The translations under genes were made by a program, and so were the position numbers. This document shows, piece after piece, positions 26,119-35,464 of a stretch of DNA of 64,000 nt. The DNA comes from Martinezella rhizogenes (GTDB lineage: Bacteria > Pseudomonadota > Alphaproteobacteria > Rhizobiales > Rhizobiaceae): the NCBI GenBank assembly GCA_013322215.1, contig JAAMEZ010000041.1, positions 1 to 64,000 of the forward strand, in the 5' to 3' direction. The notes under the pieces are model-generated. The model searched no databases. It worked only from the letters and a program-made list of their open reading frames with translations, and was not told where the DNA came from. Within the stretch, counting starts at the first letter, position 1. Every line of letters begins with the position of its first letter.

Positions 26119-27411
26119 ATGCAACGAGAACTTCATTTCACCGCAAATTACAATCTTGGCCTCGGCTTGCACCCAGCGCGATGGCGCCTCATCGACAACC
26201 CCGCGCAGTTTCTCGATGTGAACGCTCACATCGAGGTCGCGCAGATCGCGGAGAAGGCAGGTTTCGACGCTGTTTTTCTATCGGACTTCCAAAGCCTTCC
26301 GATGGAGCCGCCAGTCGAACCGTGGCACGCACTCGATCCATTGCTGGCACTTTCGGCGATAGCGGCGAGAACTGAATCCGTGGGACTGATCGCCACTGTT
26401 TCCACGACATTTTCCGAGCCCTACGAACTCGCCCGCAAGCTCTCTTCGCTCGATCATATCAGCGGTGGCCGTGCTGCCTGGAATATTGTGACAAGCTATC
26501 TTCCGGAAGCAGGCTGGAATTTCGGCATGGACCTGCCGACGCATGACGAGCGTTACGACCGTGCGGAGGAGTTCGTGAGCGTTGCAAAGGCTCTCTGGGC
26601 AAGCTGGGGAGACGGTGCGCTATTACTCGACCAGGCTGGCGGCACGTTCGTCGACTGGAAGAAGGTCAGCCATCTCAACCATGTTGGAATGCATTTTAAA
26701 GTCCGTGGGCCCTTGCAGGTGCCGACCAGCCCGCAAGGAAAGCCCATCCTGGTACAAGCCGGATCCTCCGAGGTCGGCCTTAGCTTCGGCGCAAGGCACG
26801 CCGACCTGATCTATAGCCTCCAGACCAACCTCGAGGCGGCCCAGGCGGGTTACAGAAGGACGAAGGATGCGGTGCGCAAGGCGGGGCGCGATCCCGACCG
26901 GACGCTGTTCATGCCTGGAATCTATCCGGTCGTTGGCTCAACCGAAGAAGAGGCGCTCAGAAAAGTTGAACGACTCGACGCGCTTCGCGACCTCGCCGCC
27001 GATGCGCGCTGGTTCGGGATTCGTCTTGGTGTCCCTCTTGGTGGCGAGGACCTCGACAAACCGGCTCCGACCCGCGCTCAGGCTGACTTCACACCTGCGG
27101 TTTCAACCGGGATTTCGGAATCCACCTGGCAGATGATCGAGCGGCGGCCCGGCGCGACGCTGCGGGAAATCCTGCTCAGTTCGCAGGGACGCAACCGCTT
27201 TATTGCCGGGACGCCAGAGAAGGTCGCCGATGAGATTGAGTTGTGGTTCCGCAGCGGTGCGGCTGACGGCTTCAATGTCAGCGCCACGCATTTTCCCGAT
27301 GGCTTCAGTTCGTTTACGGAAAGCGTCATCCCCATCCTGCAGCGACGTGGCATCTTCCGGTCGGAATATCGGCACAGCACATTGCGCGGAAACCTGGGGC
27401 TCGGTGAATGA
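26119..27411 (+). CDS. LLM-class flavin-dependent monooxygenase (NtaA/SnaA/DszA family)
   Basis: A 430-residue long-form luciferase-like monooxygenase. Diagnostic parts are MQRELHFTANYNLGLGLHPARWR, VFLSDFQSLPM, DHISGGRAAWNIVTS, GKPILVQAGSSEVGLSFGARHADLI and ADGFNVSATHFPDGF. It needs reduced FMN and oxygen. Its stop overlaps the next LLM gene by four bases, and both precede an FAD enzyme and a peptide-type importer, so the operon imports and oxidises some small organic (probably sulfur-containing) compound. The start has no strong ribosome site. Confidence 0.92.
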   Translation: MQRELHFTANYNLGLGLHPARWRLIDNPAQFLDVNAHIEVAQIAEKAGFDAVFLSDFQSLPMEPPVEPWHALDPLLALSAIAARTESVGLIATVSTTFSEPYELARKLSSLDHISGGRAAWNIVTSYLPEAGWNFGMDLPTHDERYDRAEEFVSVAKALWASWGDGALLLDQAGGTFVDWKKVSHLNHVGMHFKVRGPLQVPTSPQGKPILVQAGSSEVGLSFGARHADLIYSLQTNLEAAQAGYRRTKDAVRKAGRDPDRTLFMPGIYPVVGSTEEEALRKVERLDALRDLAADARWFGIRLGVPLGGEDLDKPAPTRAQADFTPAVSTGISESTWQMIERRPGATLREILLSSQGRNRFIAGTPEKVADEIELWFRSGAADGFNVSATHFPDGFSSFTESVIPILQRRGIFRSEYRHSTLRGNLGLGE

Positions 27412-28634
27412 CGCGCGACCCTCACCACACGCTCACATCCACGGAACTAACGCAGAACGATCCGGTCCCGTCACCCGCTGATTTTGACGAAAGCCCAGTC
27501 GCGCGCATCTTCCGGCAGCCGACGATGCTCGGCCTCTTTCTGCCACTCAATGCCGGTGGCTGGAGTGCGTCGCATCTGCCACGCACGACGTCATGGGATT
27601 TCGGCTACAACCGCAACCTCGTACGAATCGCTGACGAACTCGGCTTCGACATCGTCTTTGGACTGTCGCAATGGCTTCCGAAAGGCGGGTTCGGCGAAGT
27701 ACTGAACGGCACCTCTCTCGACCCCTTCGTCACCATGGCTGCGCTGGCGACAGAGACGAAGAATATCCTGCTCGCATCGACCGTGCATATCCTGTATGGA
27801 CCTTGGCACCCGCTTCATCTGGCGCGCGCCGGCGCCACCCTCGATCACATCACAAATGGCCGCTGGGGCCTCAATGTCGTGACCGGTCATCGCCGGATTG
27901 AACACGAGATGTTCGGCGGCTCGCAGATCGAGCACGATCAGCGGTACAGGCTCGCCGACGAATTCGTCAATGCGCTGAAGGCATTGTGGCGCTCGGACGA
28001 GCCCGTCACCTTTTCCGGTAAATCGCCATGGCGGATCAAAGAGGGCTTCATCACGCCGAAGCCGCGTTTCGGCCGACCCCTTCTGATCAGCGCGACAGGC
28101 TCGCCCGCCGGCATAGACTTCGCTGCGCGGCAATCGGATATCGTCTTTGTCACTAGCCCCGGCGGGGGCAGTTTCGAGGCAGCGCGGGCGTCGCTCGGCG
28201 CCCATACCGCCACCGTCAAGGCAGCTGCGGCTCGAAACGGGCGCACAATCCGCGTCATCCTCAATCCAATCATCGTCTGTCGCGACACGGATCAGGAAGC
28301 TCAGGAATACTATGGCGCGATTGTTGCCGCCGTCGAGCAGAGGAATGTCGGCGGGCTGCATAACATTGCTGACACGAAGGATTTCGACAAACGGCTGGTC
28401 AGCGACGCGCAGGCGTGGGCGAAGAGCAACGATGTAAACTCGGTCGATGCGATCGCTGTCGGGGGGAATGTCCGGCTCGTCGGCTCGCCTCAACGGATCG
28501 TCGAACAGCTTGCCGCTTTGCATGCCGAAGGAGTGGACGGTTTCCACATCTCCTTCTTCGACTACCTGCCCGACCTCACCCATTTCGGACGAACCGTTCT
28601 CCCGCTGATGCGGGCAGCCGGTTTGCGGCTCTAG
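27408..28634 (+). CDS. LLM-class flavin-dependent monooxygenase (shorter, SfnG/RutA-like group)
   Basis: A 408-residue LLM enzyme of a different subgroup from its neighbour. The barrel begins at about residue 40 (PTMLGLFLPLNAGGWSASHLP) and shows GFDIVFGLSQW, LDHITNGRWGLNVVTGHRRIEHEMFG, RPLLISATGSPAGIDFAARQSDIVF and VDGFHISFFDYLPDLTHFGR. This pattern is closest to the dimethylsulfone monooxygenase (SfnG) and RutA-like groups. The first 40 residues are extra, so the true start might be further inside. It is coupled to the preceding gene by an ATGA overlap and followed after 10 bases by the FAD enzyme. Confidence 0.88.
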   Translation: MTRDPHHTLTSTELTQNDPVPSPADFDESPVARIFRQPTMLGLFLPLNAGGWSASHLPRTTSWDFGYNRNLVRIADELGFDIVFGLSQWLPKGGFGEVLNGTSLDPFVTMAALATETKNILLASTVHILYGPWHPLHLARAGATLDHITNGRWGLNVVTGHRRIEHEMFGGSQIEHDQRYRLADEFVNALKALWRSDEPVTFSGKSPWRIKEGFITPKPRFGRPLLISATGSPAGIDFAARQSDIVFVTSPGGGSFEAARASLGAHTATVKAAAARNGRTIRVILNPIIVCRDTDQEAQEYYGAIVAAVEQRNVGGLHNIADTKDFDKRLVSDAQAWAKSNDVNSVDAIAVGGNVRLVGSPQRIVEQLAALHAEGVDGFHISFFDYLPDLTHFGRTVLPLMRAAGLRL

Positions 28635-28644
28635 GGGTGATGAG

Positions 28645-30132
28645 ATGACAGTTCAACAAAAAATCGCGTCGGGCCGATCAAGCGGGAGAACGGTGTCGCA
28701 AGAGCGTCTCAACCAGCTCAGTGAACAGACGCGTCGCGCAATCGCGCAGCTCGAACCGGTCACTCTGGATTGGGTTGCTCCGGTCGCCACAGATATGGAC
28801 GTTGCCGTCATCGGCGGTGGTCAGAGTGGTGTTGCCATTGCGTTTGGACTGCGCCGTGCCGGCATCCGACGGGTGCAGGTTTTCGATGCCGCCACGCCGG
28901 AAACAGCGGGCGTCTGGAATACCATAGCCAGGATGCACACGCTTCGCGCGGGCAAGGGATTTACCGGTCTCGAACAGGGCATCCCTGAACTGACATTCGA
29001 GCACTGGTACGTTGCGCTTCATGGTGACGCCGCATTTGCCGCAATGGCGGAAATACCCCGCACCGTCTGGCTCGACTATCTCAACTGGTATCGCGAAACG
29101 GCGGGGATCGACGTGCGATGGCAGCATCGCCTGATTTCGATCGATCCGCGTTCGGACGCCGAAAACGCACCGCTCAATCTGCGCTTTGAACTGCAGGACA
29201 AGGGCGTGATAGATCTGTCAACACAGACGATCGTACTGGCAACTGGCCTGGACGGCTTGGGCGAACCCTATATACCGTCGGTTCTTTCCCACACTCTTCC
29301 TCCCGACCGCCTTGTCCACACGAACGACCTCATTAATTTCGCTAGCCTTCGCGGCTTGAGCGTGGGTGTGGTCGGAGCGGCCGCATCCGCGTTCGACGCA
29401 GCGGCTGTCGCGCTGGAACATGGTGCAGCGAGTGTGCATCAATTCGTCCGACACGGCGATCTCGTAGAGGCCAACGATCAGGCTGCCGCCAGACCCTCGG
29501 CTGACAAGCTGTTCTTTCCGGAATTCGATGATGCAATGCGATGGCGTTTGATTTTGGAGCGCCGGCGACGCAGCTCCGCGCCGGATGCGGCCATCGCCCG
29601 GGCCTGCCAGCATCCGAACCACTATCTCCATTTCAACGTTGCGGCAGAACAGATTGTAGCTCTTGGCGACGATATCGTAGCGAGAACGACGACGGGCGAT
29701 ATAATGCTGGACACGGTCATTGCCGCGACCGGCTATAGGCAAAACGTTTATGCCCGGCCGGAACTGACCGCCGCGGCTCCCCACATTCTCCTCTGGCAAG
29801 ACCGCGTTGCGGCGGCGGAGAGGGAAAGCGGCTGGTCTTCGCATCCCTATCTTGGGAAAGGTTTTGAATTGCAGGAGATAGAGCCTGGTTCGGCGCCATG
29901 GCTTAAGCGTATCCATGTCTATACCTTCGCGGCGATCATCAGTCACGGCATCCATGCTGGCGATATCGGCAGCGCCGCGATCGCACTGCCCCGCCTGATC
30001 GCGGCAGTCGCTCGCTCACTCTTTATCCATGCTCGCGCGGACTACGAGCGGCTTGCGAGCCTCGGGCCGTCCATCGCGGTCGACCGCGTCGCTCCCTCAC
30101 CCGTCTCCGGACCTTGGGAGGCAGCTCCATGA
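28645..30132 (+). CDS. FAD/NAD(P)-binding monooxygenase-like protein
   Basis: A 495-residue flavoprotein with an N-terminal FAD-binding motif (VAVIGGGQSGVA, about 53-64) and a second dinucleotide site (VGVVGAAASAFDAA, about 240-253), the layout of flavin-containing or Baeyer-Villiger-type monooxygenases, with VIAATGYRQNVY near the C-terminal part of the domain. It lies between the LLM genes and the importer genes in one operon; the stop overlaps the permease ATG by four bases. It may hydroxylate the substrate, or serve as a flavin-linked reductase. Substrate unknown. Confidence 0.87.
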   Translation: MTVQQKIASGRSSGRTVSQERLNQLSEQTRRAIAQLEPVTLDWVAPVATDMDVAVIGGGQSGVAIAFGLRRAGIRRVQVFDAATPETAGVWNTIARMHTLRAGKGFTGLEQGIPELTFEHWYVALHGDAAFAAMAEIPRTVWLDYLNWYRETAGIDVRWQHRLISIDPRSDAENAPLNLRFELQDKGVIDLSTQTIVLATGLDGLGEPYIPSVLSHTLPPDRLVHTNDLINFASLRGLSVGVVGAAASAFDAAAVALEHGAASVHQFVRHGDLVEANDQAAARPSADKLFFPEFDDAMRWRLILERRRRSSAPDAAIARACQHPNHYLHFNVAAEQIVALGDDIVARTTTGDIMLDTVIAATGYRQNVYARPELTAAAPHILLWQDRVAAAERESGWSSHPYLGKGFELQEIEPGSAPWLKRIHVYTFAAIISHGIHAGDIGSAAIALPRLIAAVARSLFIHARADYERLASLGPSIAVDRVAPSPVSGPWEAAP

Positions 30133-31115
30133 AGAGGCTTACGCGGGTTGGCCGCAGTCTGCTACGCAACCTCATTCAGGCGGTCCCGACGATGTTCGTC
30201 ATCGTCACGCTCGGTTTCTTCGTGCTGCAGCTCGCGCCTGGGGATGCCGCCGATTACATGGCGGCCGAATCCGGTGCCGCCACGCAGGAAACGGTGGCCG
30301 ACATTCGCCGGGCTTTCGGGCTCGATCTGCCGCTGCTCGATCAGCTTGCGAACTACTATACAAGTCTGGCGCATTTCAGTCTCGGCATATCTCCCCGCTA
30401 CGGTGTCCCCGTCGCCGATCTCATCATGGAGCGTCTGCCGGGTACCCTGACGCTCATGGTTCTTGCGATCGTCATCGCCCTGCTGGTGGGGATCGCAGCT
30501 GGCACGATCATGGCACTGAACGCAACGCGCGCGGCCGATCGCATTCTTTCGGTGGCATCGCTGCTGTTCTACTCAGTCCCGACATTCTGGATCGGATTGA
30601 TCTTCATCATCGTCTTCTCGGTGAAGCTCGGCTGGCTACCGGCTGGCGGCATGAAAACCATCGGCGCTTCCTCGGGGGGCTTTGGCTGGCTTATCGACCG
30701 CGCCTCTTATGCATTGCTCCCCGCGACGTCACTGGCGCTCTATTACATGGCGATCTACGCACGTCTCACCCGATCTTCTATCCTTGAGGTCATCGGGCAG
30801 GATCATGTCCGCACCGCAAAGGCGAAGGGTCTGGCGCCACGACAGGTTGTCCTTCGCCACGTGCTGCGCAACGCGCTCATCCCGATCACCACGGTGGCCG
30901 GTATCCACGTGGCCGGCATTCTTGGCGGCGCCATCGTCATCGAAACGGTCTTCAGTTGGCCAGGCATGGGTCGGCTTGCCTTTGATGCCGTCATGGCGCG
31001 TGAATATACGCTGTTGCTCGGCATCATGCTGGTCTCGTCTGTCCTGGTGATTTGCGTCAACGCTATCGTCGACATCATCCAGGCTGCCCTCGATCCCAGA
31101 ATCGAGGTGCGCTGA
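30129..31115 (+). CDS. Peptide-type ABC transporter permease (DppB/OppB-like)
   Basis: A 328-residue inner-membrane permease of the DppB group: an N-terminal membrane helix (AVPTMFVIVTLGFFVLQLAPGD), a periplasmic segment with LDLPLLDQLANYYTSLAHFSLG, and the EAA loop HVRTAKAKGLAPRQVVLRHVLRNALIP. The ATG at 30129 has a GGAGGCAG ribosome site and overlaps the FAD enzyme's stop. Its own stop overlaps the partner permease start. This family imports di- and oligopeptides, glutathione, nickel chelates or other small compounds. Confidence 0.94.
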   Translation: MKRLTRVGRSLLRNLIQAVPTMFVIVTLGFFVLQLAPGDAADYMAAESGAATQETVADIRRAFGLDLPLLDQLANYYTSLAHFSLGISPRYGVPVADLIMERLPGTLTLMVLAIVIALLVGIAAGTIMALNATRAADRILSVASLLFYSVPTFWIGLIFIIVFSVKLGWLPAGGMKTIGASSGGFGWLIDRASYALLPATSLALYYMAIYARLTRSSILEVIGQDHVRTAKAKGLAPRQVVLRHVLRNALIPITTVAGIHVAGILGGAIVIETVFSWPGMGRLAFDAVMAREYTLLLGIMLVSSVLVICVNAIVDIIQAALDPRIEVR

Positions 31116-32056
31116 TGAGCGGCTTCGATATCGAATCCTCAACCGCACGCATGGCAGCCGGTGAAGCCCCCTGGAGCAACATCGGCAATCCTGTCATTGC
31201 GCGCTCGGTCCTGCGCGACTTTCTCTCGAACCCGGGCGCGACAGCCGGTCTCATGACACTCAGCATTATAATGCTCCTGGCGCTGTTGGCCCCGTGGCTG
31301 GCTCCGGGCGATCCGCAGTCGATTGTCGGCCCTGAGCGTCTTTGGCCCGGAGAAAATCCGGACTTTCTACTCGGCACGGATTCACTCGGTCGAAGCGTCT
31401 GGGCGGGACTGGTACATGGCGCCCGTGTCTCGCTGCTGGTGGGGATTTCCGCAACAATTCTCGGTCTGGTGTTCGGTGGACTTATTGGAGCCATCGCCGG
31501 CTATTGCGGCGGCTGGATCGACGATCTCATCGTCCGGTTCATCGAGATATTCCAGACCATTCCTAGCTTCGTCCTGCTGGTCGTTCTCGTCGCCTTCGCG
31601 ACACCGACAATCGGTACGGTCATCGTCGGCATCGCACTTGTGTCCTGGGCGATGATCGCGCGTCTCACCCGCGCCGAGTTCCGCTCGATCCGGGAGAAGG
31701 ATTTCGTCATGGCTGCCAGGGCGTCTGGCATTTCGGCGCCACGGATCATTCTGCAGGAAATCCTGCCCAACGCCCTGCCCTCGCTCATCGTGGTCTCATC
31801 GATCATGGTTGCCTCGGCGATCCTGATGGAATCTGCGCTGTCCTTCATGGGGCTTAGCGATCCGAATACCGTCACCTGGGGATCAATGATCGGCGCCAGC
31901 CGCGAGGTGATCCGCAGCCACTGGTACCTCACGCTCATGCCCGGTGGGTGCATCGTCCTCACCGTGCTGGCGCTCAACCTCATCGGGGATGGCCTCAACG
32001 ACGCGCTCAACCCGCGGATCAGGCGCAAAGTCCGCTCGCGGAAAGCAGTGGAATGA
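31115..32056 (+). CDS. Peptide-type ABC transporter permease (DppC/OppC-like)
   Basis: A 313-residue permease, partner of the preceding DppB-like protein. It has the cytoplasmic N-terminal tail and the first helix (TAGLMTLSIIMLLALLAPWLAPGD), the conserved FLLGTDSLGRSVWAGLVHGARVSL, and the EAA loop REKDFVMAARASGISAPRIILQEILPNALPS. TGATG joins it to the upstream permease and ATGATG to the ATPase downstream. Confidence 0.94.
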   Translation: MSGFDIESSTARMAAGEAPWSNIGNPVIARSVLRDFLSNPGATAGLMTLSIIMLLALLAPWLAPGDPQSIVGPERLWPGENPDFLLGTDSLGRSVWAGLVHGARVSLLVGISATILGLVFGGLIGAIAGYCGGWIDDLIVRFIEIFQTIPSFVLLVVLVAFATPTIGTVIVGIALVSWAMIARLTRAEFRSIREKDFVMAARASGISAPRIILQEILPNALPSLIVVSSIMVASAILMESALSFMGLSDPNTVTWGSMIGASREVIRSHWYLTLMPGGCIVLTVLALNLIGDGLNDALNPRIRRKVRSRKAVE

Positions 32057-33723
32057 TGGCGATACCTTTGCTTGGTGTCCGCGACCTCTCAGTCCGATAT
32101 CACAGCCGGAGCGGTGAAGCGGTTGCCGTCGAGAACCTTTCCTTCGACATCGCCGCCGGCGAGGCTGTCGCTCTGGTCGGCGAATCCGGTTGCGGGAAAA
32201 GCACGACTGCCCTTGCGCTGTCCAACCTCCTGCCGGACGAAGCGTCCAGCAGCGGCGAGGTGACCTTCGATGGCCTGGATCTCTTCCGCCTCCCACCCAA
32301 GGCATGGCGGCCCATTCTCGGACCCCGGATCGGCATGATCTTCCAGGAGCCGATGAGCGCTCTCAATCCGGTCTATACGGTCGGAGACCAGATCGCCGAG
32401 GTACTGCACGCCCATGAACGGCTGTCCCGGAAGGCTGCACGTTCGCGGGTTCTGGAATTACTCGATCTGGTGTCAATGCCGGAACCACACCGTCGTATCG
32501 CGTCCTATCCACACGAACTGTCCGGGGGCCAGAGACAGCGTGCCATGATCGCCCAGGCGATCGCGCTCACGCCGCTCCTGCTGATCGCAGACGAACCGAC
32601 CACGGCTCTCGACTCGACGATCCAGAGCCAGATCCTCGAATTGATCGATCGTCTTCGGCGCGATCTGTCCATGGGCCTGCTTCTCATCTCCCACGATCTG
32701 ACACTGGTGTCGCGCTGGACCGACCGCGTGGTCGTCATGCACAACGGCAAAAGGATGGAAGAGCTCAAGGCAGAGCATCTGTTTCAGGAGAGCCAGCATC
32801 CCTACACGAAAGGGCTGATCGGCGCATCGATCCGTCTCGGCGATGGGCGCCACGCTTCATCGGAGCGGCTGAACGAGATCCGGACCCACAGGAACAGCAA
32901 CGGCACAACCAGCTTCGAGATCCGTAGCCCGCCGGTTGCAGCGGAACCGCGCACCAATGCAACGGCAGATGCGCTTCTGGAAGTCGAGGATCTCACGGTT
33001 CGCTATGACCCCGCTAGCAAGACACCGCCTGCCGTCGATCGTGTGACCTTCGAACTCCTGCGCGGCGAAACGCTCGGGCTGGTCGGAGAATCCGGTAGCG
33101 GCAAGTCTTCGCTTTCAAAGGCGCTCAGCCGTCTGATACCCGTTGCCGGCGGACAGATCCTGTTCGAAGGTCAGGACATCACCCACGCAGGTGGAGCCGA
33201 CCTGCGCGCCTTCCGCGGGCGCGTGCAGATGATCTTCCAGGATCCTTATTCTTCCCTAAACCCGCGCCGGACCGTTGGAGATATTCTCGATAGCGTGCTG
33301 CATGCACACAAGTATCGCAATTCCGCCGACAGGCAATCGCGCATAAGCGAAGCTCTCGACCAGGTCCGCCTGCCACGTTCGGCGGTGGAGCGCTTTCCCC
33401 ATGAATTCTCCGGTGGGCAGCGTCAACGGATCGCGATTGCCAGAGCCCTGATCGTGCGGCCCTCGCTCGTCATCTGCGACGAACCGGTATCGGCACTCGA
33501 CGTGTCCGTTCAGGCGCAAATTCTCAACTTGCTTGCCGATCTCAAGGAGGAAGCCGGTCTTTCCTATCTCTTCATCTCCCACGATCTGGCTGTCGTGAAA
33601 TACATCTCGGACAGGATCATGGTCATGAAGGATGGACACATCATCGAGCGCGGCAACCACCAAAATCTATGGAGCAATCCCTCCCATGAATACACGAGGA
33701 AGCTGATCGCAGCAGCTTCGTAA
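32053..33723 (+). CDS. Fused dipeptide-type ABC ATPase (DppD-DppF fusion)
   Basis: A 556-residue protein with two complete nucleotide-binding domains. The first has Walker A GESGCGKST, signature LSGGQRQRAMIAQAI and Walker B LLIADEPTTALD; the second has GESGSGKSS, FSGGQRQRIAIARAL and LVICDEPVSALD. A linker at about 265-315 joins them. In most operons of this family the two ATPases are separate genes; the fusion is common in rhizobia. It energises the DppB/DppC-like permeases upstream. The ATG overlaps the permease stop; a second ATG follows three bases later. Confidence 0.94.
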   Translation: MMAIPLLGVRDLSVRYHSRSGEAVAVENLSFDIAAGEAVALVGESGCGKSTTALALSNLLPDEASSSGEVTFDGLDLFRLPPKAWRPILGPRIGMIFQEPMSALNPVYTVGDQIAEVLHAHERLSRKAARSRVLELLDLVSMPEPHRRIASYPHELSGGQRQRAMIAQAIALTPLLLIADEPTTALDSTIQSQILELIDRLRRDLSMGLLLISHDLTLVSRWTDRVVVMHNGKRMEELKAEHLFQESQHPYTKGLIGASIRLGDGRHASSERLNEIRTHRNSNGTTSFEIRSPPVAAEPRTNATADALLEVEDLTVRYDPASKTPPAVDRVTFELLRGETLGLVGESGSGKSSLSKALSRLIPVAGGQILFEGQDITHAGGADLRAFRGRVQMIFQDPYSSLNPRRTVGDILDSVLHAHKYRNSADRQSRISEALDQVRLPRSAVERFPHEFSGGQRQRIAIARALIVRPSLVICDEPVSALDVSVQAQILNLLADLKEEAGLSYLFISHDLAVVKYISDRIMVMKDGHIIERGNHQNLWSNPSHEYTRKLIAAAS

Positions 33724-33780
33724 CGGCAACGGACTCCCTAAAACAACAGAACCCGAAACTTCACGAGCCAGGAGAATTTC

Positions 33781-35376
33781 ATGATCAAACTGTCGCGCCG
33801 GACGTTCAACGCCGCCCTCGGAATCGGCGCATTGGGTACCGCCATACCCGGTATTTCGTTCGCTCAAACTACGCCGGTGCGTGGCGGTACCGCCCGCATC
33901 GTCGCCGCCAGCGAACCCGCCATGCTCATCGAATTGTTCCAGAACACCGGCAACGCCGGCGTCGGTTCCCGTGTCATCGAAGGGTTGTTGAAGGTCAGTT
34001 TCGACCGGACCTTCAAACCACATCTTGCGGAGAGCTGGGATATCAGCGCGGATGGAAAGACCTACACTTTTCACCTGCGCCCGGGCATCAAGTGGCATGA
34101 CGGTCAACCGTTCACCTCCGCGGACGTTGCATTCTCGCTGCTGACGTTGAAGGAAACCCATCCGCGCCGGCGTGTGACGTTTGCATCGCTCGAAAAGATC
34201 GACACGCCCGATCCACTGACGGTCGTCGCCCAGTTCAAGACACCGGTTCCATTCCTGTTGCCGGCCCTTTCCGGCATCGCTTCGCCCATCATCCCGAAAC
34301 ACCTCTACGAAGAGACGGATATTCGGGCGAACCCCTATAACGCAAAACCGATAGGCACGGGCCCCTACGTGTTCAAGGAGTGGGAACGCGGCAGCCATAT
34401 CCTGCTCGAACGCAATCCCGATTACTGGATCAAGGATCTGCCCCTGCTCGATGCTGTGGTGACACGGTTTATCGTTGATGTCAGCGCCCGCGGGGCGGCT
34501 TTCGAGGCGGGAGACGTCGATGTAGGCTATCACACACCCGTGCCGCTCGACGAGATCAAGCGCCTTGGCGACGATCCGCGCTTCGGCGTCGAGACTCGCG
34601 GTTACGAGCTTGAAGGCAGTCTGAACCAGTTGTTTTTCCGTCTGGATCATCCGATTCTCAGCGATCTGCGTGTTCGCCAGGCTTTCGCTCACGCCATCAA
34701 TATCGACGACTACATCCGTCTCGTCTGGAAGGGATATGCTGTGCCGTCCCCGACCGCGATTGCACCGTCGATGGCAGAATATCACGATCCAAGTATCGGC
34801 TTCTATGCCTTCGACAAGGCCAAGGCGGAAGCGCTTCTTGATGAGGCCGGCCACAAGCGTGGTGGTGATGGGAAACGGTTCGCGCTGCGCCTTACCTACA
34901 ATCCTGTCTACGGGCCAACCCGTGTCGGCGCAGAATTCCTCCGATCCGCCTTCGGCGACATCGGCGTCGACGTGGCGATCCAGAGCTACGACTACGCGAC
35001 CTACATCAAGAGCGTCTATACCGACGCGGCCTTCGATATCGACCTCCAGCATCTTGCCAACGGTTATGATCCGACGGACGGCATCCAGCGCGGCTACTGG
35101 TCGAAGAACATCAAGAAGGGCGTGCCGTGGTCCAATCACTCCGGCTACAGCAATGCCGAGGTCGATGAGATCTTCGAGAAAGGATCGATCGAAATCGATC
35201 CGGCGAAGCGCAAAGAATACTTCGTCAGGTTCCAACACATCCTTCACCGCGATCTGCCGGCGGTAAACCTCGTTCAGTTCCAGAACCTGACGCTCTATCG
35301 CAAGACGCTGCACAACCACACCGAGGATTCGTCCGGGCATTCGGTCGACTTCGCCGCTGCGTGGCTGGGAAGCTGA
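33781..35376 (+). CDS. Peptide-type ABC transporter substrate-binding protein (Tat-exported)
   Basis: A 531-residue family 5 extracellular binding protein with a twin-arginine-type signal (LSRRTFNAALGIGALGTAIPGISFAQ, cleavage near residue 29). Family hallmarks are LAESWDISADGKTYTFHLRPGIKWHDGQPFTSADVAFSL, GTGPYVFKEWERG and LRVRQAFAHAINIDDYIRLVWKGYA. It follows the ATPase by 57 bases and has an AGGAG ribosome site. It delivers the substrate to the DppB/C/ATPase system. Ligand unknown; organosulfur peptides or conjugates would fit the flavin monooxygenases upstream. Confidence 0.94.
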   Translation: MIKLSRRTFNAALGIGALGTAIPGISFAQTTPVRGGTARIVAASEPAMLIELFQNTGNAGVGSRVIEGLLKVSFDRTFKPHLAESWDISADGKTYTFHLRPGIKWHDGQPFTSADVAFSLLTLKETHPRRRVTFASLEKIDTPDPLTVVAQFKTPVPFLLPALSGIASPIIPKHLYEETDIRANPYNAKPIGTGPYVFKEWERGSHILLERNPDYWIKDLPLLDAVVTRFIVDVSARGAAFEAGDVDVGYHTPVPLDEIKRLGDDPRFGVETRGYELEGSLNQLFFRLDHPILSDLRVRQAFAHAINIDDYIRLVWKGYAVPSPTAIAPSMAEYHDPSIGFYAFDKAKAEALLDEAGHKRGGDGKRFALRLTYNPVYGPTRVGAEFLRSAFGDIGVDVAIQSYDYATYIKSVYTDAAFDIDLQHLANGYDPTDGIQRGYWSKNIKKGVPWSNHSGYSNAEVDEIFEKGSIEIDPAKRKEYFVRFQHILHRDLPAVNLVQFQNLTLYRKTLHNHTEDSSGHSVDFAAAWLGS

Positions 35377-35464
35377 GCTTTATCCGGCAGGCGGGCTCCA
35401 CAGGCGCCGCCTGCCACGTAGCGCGACAACACCGTCATTATTTCCAAATTGTAAGTGAACGCCC

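Noticed and set aside
27591..28583. Minus-strand frame of 330 residues
   Set aside because: Antisense to an LLM monooxygenase; no recognisable pattern.
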